The translations under genes were made by a program, and so were the position numbers. Below the pieces are notes generated by a model. That model saw only the letters and a program-made list of their open reading frames with translations. It did no database searches and was not told the DNA's origin. A DNA stretch of 54,835 nt from Streptomyces amritsarensis (GTDB lineage: Bacteria; Actinomycetota; Actinomycetes; Streptomycetales; Streptomycetaceae), in assembly GCF_001953875.1 (NCBI RefSeq), contig NZ_MQUR01000049.1, positions 1 to 54,835 on the forward strand, read 5' to 3'. Positions 32,147-40,969 of this stretch are shown in pieces (position 1 is the stretch's first letter; every line of letters begins with the position of its first letter).

Positions 32147-33556
32147 TCAGATGCCGGGCAGCCCCACCAGGGCAGCGCCCAGGCCGAGGGCCGCGCAGAC
32201 ACCGAGCGTGCGCAGCACACTCCACCGGAACGTGAAGACCAGCAGCGCGGCGATCACCGTGATCGCGAGGGCCGTGGGGCGCAGCGTGGCGAGGTCGGGC
32301 AGGGCGAGGGTGACGGGACCGAGGGCCTTCTCGTCCACGTCTGTGAAGAGGGCGTGTTCGGCGAAGTAGAGGGCGAGGTTGGCGATGACGCCGACGACCG
32401 CGGCGGTGATGCCGGTCAGGGCGGCGGAGACGCGGCGGTTGCCGCGCAGACGCTCGATGTAGGGGGCGCCGAGGAAGATGAACAGGAAGCAGGGCACGAA
32501 CGTCACCCAGGTGGTGAGCAGCGCGCCGAGGAGAGCCGCAGCCCACGGGTCGAGGGCCCCGGGGTCGCGGTAGGCGCCGAGGAAGGCGACGAACTGGACC
32601 ACCATGATCAGCGGACCGGGGGTGGTCTCGGCCAGGGCCAGGCCGCTGACCATCTCCTTGGGGCTGAGCCAGCCGTAGGTCTGCACGGCCTGCTGGGCGA
32701 CGTAGGCCAGCACCGCGTAGGCGCCGCCGAACGTCACCAGGGCCGTACCGGAGAAGAACACGCCCTGCGTGGTGAACACGCTGCCCGCGCCGGTCAGTGC
32801 GGCGACGGCGACCACGGGTACCGCCCACAGGAGCAGGCCCAGGGCGAGGATGCGCCAGGTGCGGCGGCGGCTGGGCTGCTCGTGGTGGAGAGCGTCGTCG
32901 GGAATCAGCGGCGCGGGCCCGTCACCGGCGCCGTGCCCGCCCGAAGGCTTCAGCGTCTCGGGCTTGAACCGGCCGATGAGCCAGCCGGCGAGGGCGGCTG
33001 CGGCGATGACCGCGGGGAAGGGTACGGAGAACAGGGCCAGGGCGGCGAACGATGCCGCGGCCAGGGCGATCAGCAGAGGGTGGGTCAACGAGCGCCGGGC
33101 GACCCGGGAGACGGCCTGGACGACGATCGCCACGACCGCGGGGGCCAGCCCCGCGAAGACGCCGGTGACGGCGGCTGTCGAGCCGAAGGCGACGTACAGG
33201 GCGGACAGGGCCAGCAGGGCGAGCACACCGGGCAGGACGAACAGGCCGCCGGCGATCAGACCGCCGCGGGTGCCGTTGAGGAGCCAACCGGTGTAGATCG
33301 CCAACTGCTGGGCCTCCGGGCCGGGTAGGAGCATGCAGTAGCTCAGCGCGTGGTTGAACCGCTGCTGGCCGATCCACCGCTTGTCCTCCACCAACGCCCG
33401 CTGCATCACCGCAATCTGCCCGGCCGGACCGCCGAACGTCTGCCACGAGATCGCAAACCATGTCCGGGTCGCCTGCCGCAGCGGGATCACCTCCCCGCCG
33501 CGGGCGGCGCGGTCGGCCCGTGCCCGAAGGCCGGACGGCTGGTCGGTGGCGGTCAT
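32147..33556 (-). CDS. chrA: Chromate transporter ChrA, two-domain type
   Basis: A 469-residue membrane protein that exports chromate from the cytoplasm. Two homologous halves are seen: FGGPAGQIAVMQRALVED near residue 41 and FGGAYAVLAYVAQQAV near residue 280, each with about five membrane segments, the long-chain CHR architecture. The halves are joined by a polar linker at about residues 210-230. GAGGAG lies 5 nt before the ATG at 33556. It is divergent from the chrB genes with 203 nt between, where a palindrome is found. Confidence 0.93.
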   Translation of the reverse strand: MTATDQPSGLRARADRAARGGEVIPLRQATRTWFAISWQTFGGPAGQIAVMQRALVEDKRWIGQQRFNHALSYCMLLPGPEAQQLAIYTGWLLNGTRGGLIAGGLFVLPGVLALLALSALYVAFGSTAAVTGVFAGLAPAVVAIVVQAVSRVARRSLTHPLLIALAAASFAALALFSVPFPAVIAAAALAGWLIGRFKPETLKPSGGHGAGDGPAPLIPDDALHHEQPSRRRTWRILALGLLLWAVPVVAVAALTGAGSVFTTQGVFFSGTALVTFGGAYAVLAYVAQQAVQTYGWLSPKEMVSGLALAETTPGPLIMVVQFVAFLGAYRDPGALDPWAAALLGALLTTWVTFVPCFLFIFLGAPYIERLRGNRRVSAALTGITAAVVGVIANLALYFAEHALFTDVDEKALGPVTLALPDLATLRPTALAITVIAALLVFTFRWSVLRTLGVCAALGLGAALVGLPGI

Positions 33557-33645
33557 GGCACTCCTCCTCGTCCTGGTCAGGCCCCGTCGGGGACGGGCGG
33601 CCGGGAGGAGAAAGGCCGTCGCCACCACCCCACGGACTGCTGTGC

Positions 33646-33655
33646 AACCATGGTT
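33646..33655. promoter_or_regulatory. Palindrome between chrA and chrB (candidate ChrB operator)
   Basis: AACCATGGTT is a perfect 10-bp palindrome, flanked by TGTGC on the left and ACATCACA on the right, which extends partial symmetry. It is the only clear palindrome in the divergent promoter region. Confidence 0.5.
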
Positions 33656-33759
33656 ACATCACATGCTGGGGCGCCGGTAGAGAGGTCTTGGGGGATGGAC
33701 GTGAACATCGTGTTGCAGCCTTGGGCCACAGCAGGAACAGGCCGGTGGGGAACCCGCAC

Positions 33760-34251
33760 ATGAGTGGCCCGGGCGCCGAGAGGCAGTGGGTGCTGCTCTC
33801 CTACCGCCTGCCCCGGGAGCCCTCCACCCCGCGCATCACCGTGTGGCGCAAACTCAAGCGGATGGGCGTCGCACAGATCAGCGACGGCCTCGTCGCCCTG
33901 CCCGCCGACGCCCGTACCCGCGAGCAACTGGACTGGATCGCCGAGGAAGTCACCGACTTCGGCGGCACCGCCACGGTGTGGATCGCCCACCCGGCCGCAG
34001 CCGGAGACGAACAGCAGCTCATCGACGCCCTCACACAGGCCCGCGCCGCCGAATACCAGCAGGTGCGCTCCGAGGCCGAAGCCGCCGGCGAGACGGACGA
34101 CCTCGGAAGGCGGCGCGCGCTGACCAGGCTGCGCGCCGAACTGCGACGCATCCAGCGCCGCGACTACTTCCCCCCACCCGACCGGCACGCAGCAGAGCAA
34201 GCCGTCAACGCCCTGCACCCCGCCAACACCAGGAAAGAGAGCACCCCATGA
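33760..34251 (+). CDS. chrB: Chromate resistance protein ChrB, N-terminal regulatory part
   Basis: A 163-residue protein corresponding to the N-terminal half of ChrB. WVLLSYRLPREPSTPRITVW then RKLKRMGVAQISDGLVALPA form a PaaX/PadR-like winged helix, and the C-terminal helices include AAEYQQVRSEAEAAGETDDL and RRIQRRDYFPPP. ChrB normally is one protein of about 300 residues that senses chromate and controls chrA; here the gene stops at an ATGA overlap with the second half. GGTGGGG lies 9 nt before ATG 33760. Confidence 0.85.
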   Translation: MSGPGAERQWVLLSYRLPREPSTPRITVWRKLKRMGVAQISDGLVALPADARTREQLDWIAEEVTDFGGTATVWIAHPAAAGDEQQLIDALTQARAAEYQQVRSEAEAAGETDDLGRRRALTRLRAELRRIQRRDYFPPPDRHAAEQAVNALHPANTRKESTP

Positions 34252-34682
34252 AGTGGGCCACCCGCGCCGGCATCCACATCGACCGAGCCGCCTGCGCGTG
34301 GCTGATCGGCCGCTTCATCGACTCCGACGCCGAGTTCGTCTACGTCACCGACCCCGCCCACGTCCCCGCCGACGCCACCCCCTTCGACATGCGCGGCGCC
34401 GAACTCGGCCACCACCACGGCGACTGCAGCTTCGAGACCATCCTGCGCGTCCACCACCTCACCGAGGACCCCGCTCTGCGGCGCATCGCGCAGATCGTTC
34501 ACGAGGCCGACATCGAGGACGAACGCTTCGACGCCCCCGAAGCCCCCGGCCTCGACGTCGTCCTGCGAGGCCTGTCCATGACCGGCGACGACACCCGCAC
34601 CATGGCCGTCGCAGGCCCCGTCTTCGACGGGCTCTACGCGTACTACCGGCACGCCGCCACCCTGGGCCGCGACCCCGCCTGA
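34248..34682 (+). CDS. Chromate resistance protein, ChrB C-terminal domain
   Basis: A 144-residue protein equal to the C-terminal domain of ChrB. It opens KWATRAGIHIDRAACAWLI, then FDMRGAELGHHHGDCSFETI with a cluster of three histidines and one cysteine that could bind metal or chromate, and EADIEDERFDAPEAPGLDVV. It begins in an ATGA overlap with the N-terminal part, so the two halves are made in equal amounts and probably act as a complex. A hairpin lies about 120 nt downstream. Confidence 0.87.
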   Translation: MKWATRAGIHIDRAACAWLIGRFIDSDAEFVYVTDPAHVPADATPFDMRGAELGHHHGDCSFETILRVHHLTEDPALRRIAQIVHEADIEDERFDAPEAPGLDVVLRGLSMTGDDTRTMAVAGPVFDGLYAYYRHAATLGRDPA

Positions 34683-34801
34683 CCCAGCGGCACTGCCGAC
34701 ACCCGGGACACCGTCGTGGGCCACGGCGTCGCGGACGAGGTGCGCCGGTCGCTGGTCACTCGACGCACGAACCGACCCCGGCACCACCACGACCACCCCT
34801 T

Positions 34802-34825
34802 CCGGGGCCGGTACACCGGGCCCGG
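34802..34825 (+). terminator. Hairpin after the chrB pair
   Basis: CCGGGGCCGG (34802-34811) pairs with CCGGGCCCGG (34816-34825) with one mismatch and a TACA loop. Confidence 0.55.
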
Positions 34826-34971
34826 ACTGTCAGATGAAGCTCTCCGTGCAGCCGACCGACGACGCCGAAGCCCCGGAACACCAGGCCGCACCCGACTCGG
34901 GCGGCCGCTGGGGCAGCGGGCGCGGAAATCCGTTTCGGGCGTTGCGGCGGTGCCTCTACTGTGGCGCGGTG

Positions 34972-35502
34972 ATGACTGAGGTGATCGTTCTCAATGGCGG
35001 TTCCAGCTCGGGGAAGTCCGGGATCGTTCGGTGTCTGCAGGCAGTCCTGCCGGATCCGTGGCTGGCCCTGGGGACGGACACGCTGGTCGAGGCGATGCCC
35101 GCGTCCATGCAGGCATCGGATGCCGGGATCGAGTTCGCGCCGGATGGACAGGTGATCGTCGGGCCGGAGTTCCGGACGCTGGAAGCGGCATGGATCGAGG
35201 GGGTCGCCGCGATGGCCCGTGCGGGTGCCCGAGTCATCGTGGATGAGGTCTTCCTCGGCGGAGCGGACTCGCAGAAGCGATGGCTGAAGGCTTTGGGAGA
35301 ACTGCGGGTGCTGTGGGTCGGTGTCCGGTGCGACAGCGCCGTTGCCGCAGGCCGTGAGGTCGCACGAGGCGATCGGGTCATCGGCATGGCGGCGTCCCAG
35401 GCGGACGTGGTCCACCGGGGCATGGTCTATGACCTGGAGGTGGACACCACGCATGCCGAGTCGATGGAGTGCGCACGGACCATCGCCGCGCATGTCAGCT
35501 GA
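34972..35502 (+). CDS. Chloramphenicol phosphotransferase-like kinase
   Basis: A 176-residue P-loop kinase. VIVLNGGSSSGKSGIVR starts at residue 4 and contains the Walker A loop GGSSSGKS. LALGTDTLVEAMP provides the Asp that serves as general base in Streptomyces chloramphenicol 3-O-phosphotransferase, and RVIVDEVFLGG is the following acidic strand. Members phosphorylate chloramphenicol or other small hydroxyl compounds, so resistance is possible but not proven. TACTGT (34957-34962) lies 6 nt before GTG 34969 and suggests a leaderless start there, one codon before ATG 34972. The 3' end overlaps the convergent neighbour by 8 bp. Confidence 0.85.
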   Translation: MTEVIVLNGGSSSGKSGIVRCLQAVLPDPWLALGTDTLVEAMPASMQASDAGIEFAPDGQVIVGPEFRTLEAAWIEGVAAMARAGARVIVDEVFLGGADSQKRWLKALGELRVLWVGVRCDSAVAAGREVARGDRVIGMAASQADVVHRGMVYDLEVDTTHAESMECARTIAAHVS

Positions 35503-35797
35503 TCGCGGCGGCGAGGGATACCTGAGCGGTCCAGGACCAGGGCTCCCGAGGGGGATCCCAGCTCACCTCGACGTCGGTGTCGTGGAAGTCTCGCGCGAGT
35601 TCCGTCACCATCCGGGCCGCCGCGGCCCGCGCGTCTTGTGGGTCGGTGTCGATCGGCACGTCCAGACGCCCGCAGAGCATGCCGCCTTCCGCGGTGAGGA
35701 CGCTGTGGCGCCAGCCCTCTGGCGTCGCCAACAGCACGATCCCCTTCGGGATGCCCCAATGGGGCCGATACTTCTTCTCCTTCTTGCGTCTCGCCAT
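35495..35797 (-). CDS. Small basic-start hypothetical protein
   Basis: A 100-residue soluble protein beginning MARRKKEKKYRPHWGIPKGI. The middle (LLATPEGWRHSVLTAEGGML) and the C-terminus (DVEVSWDPPREPWSW) alternate strands and helices. I do not recognise the family. ATG 35797 is used because the lysine-rich start follows directly and GGATGG lies upstream; ATG 35812 would add five residues. Its last codons overlap the end of the kinase gene on the other strand. Confidence 0.6.
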   Translation of the reverse strand: MARRKKEKKYRPHWGIPKGIVLLATPEGWRHSVLTAEGGMLCGRLDVPIDTDPQDARAAAARMVTELARDFHDTDVEVSWDPPREPWSWTAQVSLAAAIS

Positions 35798-35828
35798 GCG
35801 GCCATCCAACATCACAGGACCAGGTGCC

Positions 35829-38639
35829 TCACGGCTCCTGGCGGGGCCGGATACCGGTGCTGCGGGGTCGGAGCGGAGGCTGCTGGAGCGCTGCGGGAAG
35901 CTGGCGGCGGGACGTGACGCCGAGCTTCCGGAAGGCTTTGGCGAGGTGGTATTCGACGGTGCTGGCGCTGATGAACACGTTGGTGGCGATCTCCTGGTTG
36001 GTGGCGCCGTGAGCGGCCATCCGTGCGATCCGGGACTCCTGTGGCGTGAGCTGGTGATCCGTGCCGGCTCCCCTGGCGCGGGCGTGCGCGCCGGTGGCGA
36101 GGAGTTCGAGCCGGGCGCGCTCGGCGAAGGCGCTCGCACCCATGGAGGTGAACTGTTCGTGGGCGAGCCGCAGCCGTGTCCGGGCGTCGCGTTTGCGGCG
36201 CTGTCGGCGCAACCATTCCCCGTACAGGAGATCCGCGTGCGCTCTTTCGGTGCGCAGCGGGGTCGGTGCGAGCAGAGCGATCGCCTCCTGGAAGTGGTCC
36301 TCTGCCTGGGAGTCGTGGGCGAGGAGGGCGCGGCTGCGGGCCAGCAGACCGAGGGCCCAGGGGGTGCCGCTGGCGGTGGCCCGCTCGGCGAGCGTGCGCA
36401 GGGCCCGCCGGGCGACCGCGGGATCGTCGTTGCGGACGGCGGCCTCGACCAGGCCGGGAAGGCTCAGTCCGCCGCAGTGCGGCGGCGGATCGTCGAGGAC
36501 TTCCTGGGCGGCGGCCTGGGCCTGCGGATACCTGCGGTGGCCCAGCTCCAGAACGACCGACGCCGCGCGGGACAGTTGCACCTGTATCCCGCCCGGCAGT
36601 TCGGGGTACAGCTCCCGCTGTGCCTGCACGGCCGACAGGGTTGCGGCCTCGTCACCGCGCCAGGCGTGCAGCATGGCGTCGGTGGGGTGGGAGTGGCGGG
36701 GGTCGGCACCGGTCGCGTCGGCGATGTCCTTGAATTCCGCGAAGTGCGACGCGGCAGTGGCCAGGTTGCCGCGGAAGACCTCCGAGGTCGCGTTGGCGTG
36801 GGCGCTGATCTGGAGCATGCGCAGGGCTCCGTGGCGGCGTGCGGCGTCCGCGTAGCGCCTGCCGCACTCCCCGAGGGTGTCGATGTCCCACATCTCGACC
36901 GCGGCGATCATCCCGAGCAGGGTCCAGCGGGCCGCTCCGCTTTCCTCCGCTCCGGGCCGTCTCATCGCCGCCAGTGCGGCTCGGAGGGACGGCGCGGCCT
37001 GCGGGTGGCTTGCCGCGACCAGGCGGGCGTGACCGGTCAGGAGCAGGTCCGGCACCGTGGCGTCCACGTCCGTCGCTTCCGCGTGACGGGCGCGGGTCGC
37101 CAGTGCGGCGGTGGCGACCTCAAGGGCTGTCGCGTCGGCGGTCCGTGGGACGACCATCGCGGCATCCACGGCTTCCAGGAATACGTCGCGTCCCGCCTCC
37201 GGTTCGTGCCGCGCCAGGGTGAGGGCGGCGTCGAGAAGGAGGCGTACGGCTCCGTCCCGCCCCAGCATCAGGCGGGCCAGCCCGCGCAGTCGGTCTGCGT
37301 GGGCGCCGAGGAGGGGAGCCCCAGGGTCCGAGGCGGGCAGGAGCCGTAGCAGTTCTTCGGTTCGGTGCGGAGCCCCGGCGGTGAGCGCGGCCGCGCATGC
37401 CTCCAGCAGCCGGGCAGCGCGCCGGGCGGGGTCCTCGGTGAGTTCTGCCGCGCGGTGGAGGAAGGAGGCCTGGGCCAGGTATCCGCCGGTGTTCCTGGCC
37501 CGTTCGGCGCCGTGGTGGAGGGCGGTGGCCACGGCTTCGTCGGGGCCGTCGGTGGCGGCGGCCGTATGCCAGGCGTGCCGGTCGGGGTCGGTGCGTGCAT
37601 CGGTCACGGCGGCGAGGGCGGCGTGCACCGCACGGCGGTCGGCCCGCGATGCGCCGCCGTAGACAGCCGAACGGATCAGCGGGTGGCGGAACGGGGAGGT
37701 ACCCGGTACCGGCGGGCGGGTCAGGAGCTCTTCTCGTTCGAGCTGCTCGAAGGCTTCGGTCGTGGCCTCGCCGTCGGATCCCAGCAGGTGGCGGACGGCT
37801 CTCCGGACCAGGTGCCGATCACCCGTGGCGTCGGCGGCCAGTGCCAGCAGCGCCGTGCGGGACGAGGCGGGCAGGTCACGCACCCGCAGGAGGAACCGGG
37901 CCTCCAGCCGGGGTCCGATGGCCGGCGGCTCACCGAAGTCCGGTCCGACCGGAGCGGGTCCCCGGGAAAGCTCACGCAGGGCCAAGGGATTTCCTGCGGC
38001 CGCGGCCATGATCCGGTCGATCACCACCTGGTCGACGGGAGTCCCGCCGATGTGGTCCATGAGCAGGGCCAGGGCGTCGGTCTGCGGCAGCCGGCCGAGC
38101 CGGAGGCCCGGCAGTCCCGCCAGGGCCGGCAGGGTGCCTGCCTCGTCGCGTACGGCGAAGAGGGCGACGATGCCGTCGGCGTGGAGGCGGCGGGCCACGA
38201 AGGCGAGGACATCGAGCGACTCGCGGTCCACCCACTGGGCGTCGTCGCAGACCAGCAGCAGCGGCTGCTCACGTGCGGACTGTGCCAGCAGTGTGAGCAC
38301 GGCGAGCCCCACCAGGAACCGGTCGGGGGGCGGGCCGCCGACCATGCCGAGAGCGGTTTCGAGCGCGGCGCGCTGGGGTTCGGGCAGGTCCGCCCGGCGG
38401 CCGAGGAGAGGCCGCAGTACGCGGTGCACGGCTGCGAAGCCGAGTTCCTGCTCGGCCTCGATGCCTGCCACCTGGGAAACGCGCATGCCTGTGGCGGACG
38501 CCACCGCGTGGTCCAGCAGGGCGGTCTTGCCCAGGCCCGCGTCACCCCGAAGCACCAGCGCCCCGCTCATTCCTGCGCGGGCGCCGTCCAACAGCTCCTG
38601 CAGCAGAGCCTGTTCCGACCGCCGGCCTTTCAAGATCAT
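35829..38639 (-). CDS. LAL-type LuxR family ATP-binding regulator
   Basis: A 936-residue transcription activator. Walker A is GDAGLGKT (32-39) and Walker B lies in LLLVCDDAQWVD (about 120-132). A long alpha-helical TPR-like region follows, and the C-terminal LuxR helix-turn-helix is at about 865-925 (LTPQESRIARMAAHGATNQE, then STVEYHLAKAFRKLGV). LAL proteins activate catabolic or antibiotic clusters in Streptomyces. ATG 38639 has no ribosome site, but TATCGT lies 7 nt upstream on this strand (38652-38647), suggesting a leaderless mRNA. It is divergent from an AraC gene and next to the catabolic island, which it may control. Confidence 0.9.
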   Translation of the reverse strand: MILKGRRSEQALLQELLDGARAGMSGALVLRGDAGLGKTALLDHAVASATGMRVSQVAGIEAEQELGFAAVHRVLRPLLGRRADLPEPQRAALETALGMVGGPPPDRFLVGLAVLTLLAQSAREQPLLLVCDDAQWVDRESLDVLAFVARRLHADGIVALFAVRDEAGTLPALAGLPGLRLGRLPQTDALALLMDHIGGTPVDQVVIDRIMAAAAGNPLALRELSRGPAPVGPDFGEPPAIGPRLEARFLLRVRDLPASSRTALLALAADATGDRHLVRRAVRHLLGSDGEATTEAFEQLEREELLTRPPVPGTSPFRHPLIRSAVYGGASRADRRAVHAALAAVTDARTDPDRHAWHTAAATDGPDEAVATALHHGAERARNTGGYLAQASFLHRAAELTEDPARRAARLLEACAAALTAGAPHRTEELLRLLPASDPGAPLLGAHADRLRGLARLMLGRDGAVRLLLDAALTLARHEPEAGRDVFLEAVDAAMVVPRTADATALEVATAALATRARHAEATDVDATVPDLLLTGHARLVAASHPQAAPSLRAALAAMRRPGAEESGAARWTLLGMIAAVEMWDIDTLGECGRRYADAARRHGALRMLQISAHANATSEVFRGNLATAASHFAEFKDIADATGADPRHSHPTDAMLHAWRGDEAATLSAVQAQRELYPELPGGIQVQLSRAASVVLELGHRRYPQAQAAAQEVLDDPPPHCGGLSLPGLVEAAVRNDDPAVARRALRTLAERATASGTPWALGLLARSRALLAHDSQAEDHFQEAIALLAPTPLRTERAHADLLYGEWLRRQRRKRDARTRLRLAHEQFTSMGASAFAERARLELLATGAHARARGAGTDHQLTPQESRIARMAAHGATNQEIATNVFISASTVEYHLAKAFRKLGVTSRRQLPAALQQPPLRPRSTGIRPRQEP

Positions 38640-38745
38640 GGAAGTGACGATAGCGACCTTGCATCGGGGTGCGGGTCGCCAGGCCCGCGCACGACTGGGG
38701 GGTTTCCAGGATTCGATGCGGCCGCCTCCCCGGCAGGCTCCCGGC

Positions 38746-39927
38746 ATGCACGTGAACGCAGCCGCAGTCGTCACACCCCCTGTCGCGCGCCCCCGGGAGG
38801 CACTGGACCCGAAGCACCTGCCGCAGGGGCGGCGTGCTTTCCCGTCGAGGGCACCCTCCCCGGGCTTCCGATCCGCGTCCGGGGCGGAGGCAGACCGCAC
38901 GGCGCTGTGGGCCGAGGCGGTGGGAGGCCTCCTCGGGCCGGTGGAGGTCCATCTCGAAGACCAGGAGCAGTTCACCGGCGAGATCTCCTTCGGCGACTGC
39001 GGGTACGTACGGACCTGCACGCTCGACGCCGCACCGCACCGGATCCGGGTCGCCGGCAGGACGGCGGCCCGTGGCGACGGCAGGTACGTCTTCGCACTCG
39101 TCCAGGCATCGGGCACCGGGCTGCTGTCGCAGAACGGAAGCCGGATGCGCCTGACACCGGGCGACATCGCCCTCTTCGCCCCCTACGGCGGGCTCACGCT
39201 CACGTTCCCGGAGCCGTCACGGGTGCACCTGCTCAGGCTCCCGCAGCTCGTGCTCCGCGTGCCGCAGGCCGACCTGTCGGCCCTGTTCGCGGCCCCGCTG
39301 CGCCCCTCGGCAGGTCTGCGAGCCGTGGTGTCCCCGTTCCTTGCCGCTGTCGCCCGAGCCTCGCCGCAGTCGTGCGCCGGCATCGGGGACCGCCTGGCCG
39401 GGCATGTCACCGACATGCTGGCCACGCTCATCACCGAACCCCCGGCCGGTCGCCGTCCCGCGCAAGGGCCCCGGGCGTCAGCCGGCCCCGGCACCCTGGC
39501 ACGGGCGGACTCCGGGAGCCCGGAACCCGGGAGCCCCAAGCACGGGGGAGCCCACAGCGCAACGGCGGCCGTCGGGGATCTGGCGGCACGGATCCGTACC
39601 CACATCGCCCTGCACCTGGCGGACCCGCACCTCTCACCCGGTTCGATCGCCGCCGCACACCACATCTCGGTCCGCCACGTGCACTGGCTGTTCTCGCAAG
39701 GAGGCACGACGGTCGGCGGCTGGATCAGGGAGCGCCGGCTGGAGGAGGCCGCCAGGGAACTCGCCCTGCCCGGCCGGCGGGACACGGTCGCCCTCGTGGC
39801 CCGGCGCTGGGGATTCGTCAGCGCGAGCCACTTCAGCCGGGTGTTCCGCGAGCGGTACGGGATGCCGCCGCGGGCCTGGCGTGACTCCTGCGCAGCGGCC
39901 CGGGATCCCCTGCCGACCGCCTCCTGA
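38746..39927 (+). CDS. AraC family regulator (AraC_binding_2 type)
   Basis: A 393-residue regulator. The N-terminal part (about 35-220) includes SFGDCGYVRTCTLDAAPHRI and LTPGDIALFAPYGGLTLTFP, the ligand-domain pattern of the AraC_binding_2 group. A Pro/Gly-rich insert precedes the C-terminal domain at about 285-385, where SPGSIAAAHHISVRHVHWLF is the first helix-turn-helix and VALVARRWGFVSASHFSRVF the second. ATG 38746 is taken; ATG 38716 in the same frame is possible. A strong hairpin ends the gene. It is divergent from the LuxR gene and convergent with the hydrolase run. Confidence 0.88.
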   Translation: MHVNAAAVVTPPVARPREALDPKHLPQGRRAFPSRAPSPGFRSASGAEADRTALWAEAVGGLLGPVEVHLEDQEQFTGEISFGDCGYVRTCTLDAAPHRIRVAGRTAARGDGRYVFALVQASGTGLLSQNGSRMRLTPGDIALFAPYGGLTLTFPEPSRVHLLRLPQLVLRVPQADLSALFAAPLRPSAGLRAVVSPFLAAVARASPQSCAGIGDRLAGHVTDMLATLITEPPAGRRPAQGPRASAGPGTLARADSGSPEPGSPKHGGAHSATAAVGDLAARIRTHIALHLADPHLSPGSIAAAHHISVRHVHWLFSQGGTTVGGWIRERRLEEAARELALPGRRDTVALVARRWGFVSASHFSRVFRERYGMPPRAWRDSCAAARDPLPTAS

Positions 39928-39929
39928 CA

Positions 39930-39972
39930 GCACCACCCCCCCGGGCCCGGGGCCGGGCCCCGGGGGTGGTGC
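39930..39972 (+). terminator. Long hairpin after the AraC gene
   Basis: Beginning 3 nt past the TGA, GCACCACCCCC at 39930-39940 pairs with GGGGGTGGTGC at 39962-39972, and the GC-only centre pairs further. One of the strongest hairpins in the window. Confidence 0.8.
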
Positions 39973-40032
39973 CCGCCCGCCGGATGCGCTTGGCCCAGTA
40001 GTAGAGCGAGACCAACTCCGTGTGTCGCAGCG

Positions 40033-40059
40033 GGGGCGGGCACCACCTGTGCCCGCCCC
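40033..40059 (-). terminator. Hairpin after the leftward hydrolase run
   Basis: GGGGCGGGCAC (40033-40043) pairs perfectly with GTGCCCGCCCC (40049-40059), 5-nt loop, 20 nt past the hydrolase stop on the minus strand. Confidence 0.8.
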
Positions 40060-40078
40060 GGCTCGAGCCGGGTACGGC

Positions 40079-40957
40079 TCAGGCAGTGGGGTCGGCGAAC
40101 CGCCGGACGAAGGCGAGGGCGGTTTCGGCCACCTCGCGCCAGCCGTGGTCGATGGTGAGGGAGTGGCCGCGGCCGGGGATCTCGGTGATCTCGGTGACCG
40201 CGTGCGTGTTGTGGACCTGCTTCTTGTAGGAAGCGTTGGCGATGGCCCAGGGAACGGTGTGGTCCTTCTCCCCGGAGATGATCAGGAGCGGGCCGCGGCC
40301 GGCTGCGGTGGTGTCCACCGCCGCCTCGGTCCACGGGTTGAGGTTGGCGGCGGCGGCCTGGAACAGGGGCTCGCCCGGGGCGGGGACGGCGTAGGTGTCG
40401 TACAGCTCGCGGGCCTCCTCCTCGCTCACGGCGTTGGCGAAGGAGTAGCGGAACTGCTCGTAGGTCAGCGGTACGGCCCGGTGGTAGTTGGCCGGGTTGC
40501 CGAGGACAGCGCTCGCGGCGCGCAGGGCGGACAGCGGCAGGGGCAGAACGCCCCGGAAAGGGGCCGGGTCGATGGCGACGGATGCCCGGGACAGGCCGCG
40601 TCCGGCGGTGATCTGGGTGATGAGGCCGCCGAAGGAGTGGCCGATCACGACCGGTGTCCGGTCCAGTCTGCCGATCAGGTCGCAGAAGTGGTCGGCGACC
40701 TGTCCGACGCTCTTGCCGGCGAAGACCTCCGGGTGGGCGTGGGCCTCTGCGACGCTCTCGGGATCGTCGGGCCAGCCGGGCAGGACGGGGGCGAAGCCGG
40801 CCTCCTCGAAGACAGCGGCCCATCGCTCCCAGCTGGTGGGCAGAAGCCACAGGCCGTGGATGAAGACGACGGGGATCCGGCCGGTGGCGTTCGCGGCATC
40901 GATCTGCGCCAGGTCTCGCGCGTACGAGGCGTCGGGCGAAGGGGTGCTGCTGCTCAT
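40079..40957 (-). CDS. Alpha/beta hydrolase
   Basis: A 292-residue soluble hydrolase. IPVVFIHGLWLLPTSWERWA carries the oxyanion region, the nucleophile is in VVIGHSFGGLIT, the acid in GEKDHTVPW and the histidine in IPGRGHSLTID, so the triad is complete. The family splits esters, lactones or carbon-carbon bonds. It is the last gene of a leftward seven-gene run and lies 12 nt after the truncated hydrolase. A terminator follows. Confidence 0.87.
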   Translation of the reverse strand: MSSSTPSPDASYARDLAQIDAANATGRIPVVFIHGLWLLPTSWERWAAVFEEAGFAPVLPGWPDDPESVAEAHAHPEVFAGKSVGQVADHFCDLIGRLDRTPVVIGHSFGGLITQITAGRGLSRASVAIDPAPFRGVLPLPLSALRAASAVLGNPANYHRAVPLTYEQFRYSFANAVSEEEARELYDTYAVPAPGEPLFQAAAANLNPWTEAAVDTTAAGRGPLLIISGEKDHTVPWAIANASYKKQVHNTHAVTEITEIPGRGHSLTIDHGWREVAETALAFVRRFADPTA

Positions 40958-40969
40958 GGGGCGCTCCTC

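Noticed and set aside
35829..39167. Longer N-terminus for the LuxR regulator, starting at 39167
   Set aside because: The extra 176 residues are antisense to the divergent AraC gene and lie before the conserved P-loop domain, which begins right after ATG 38639.
39833..40015. Short minus-strand frame starting VSLYYWAKRI, possible transposase relic
   Set aside because: Only a dozen residues look protein-like and they lie between two strong terminators; not enough to call a mobile element.
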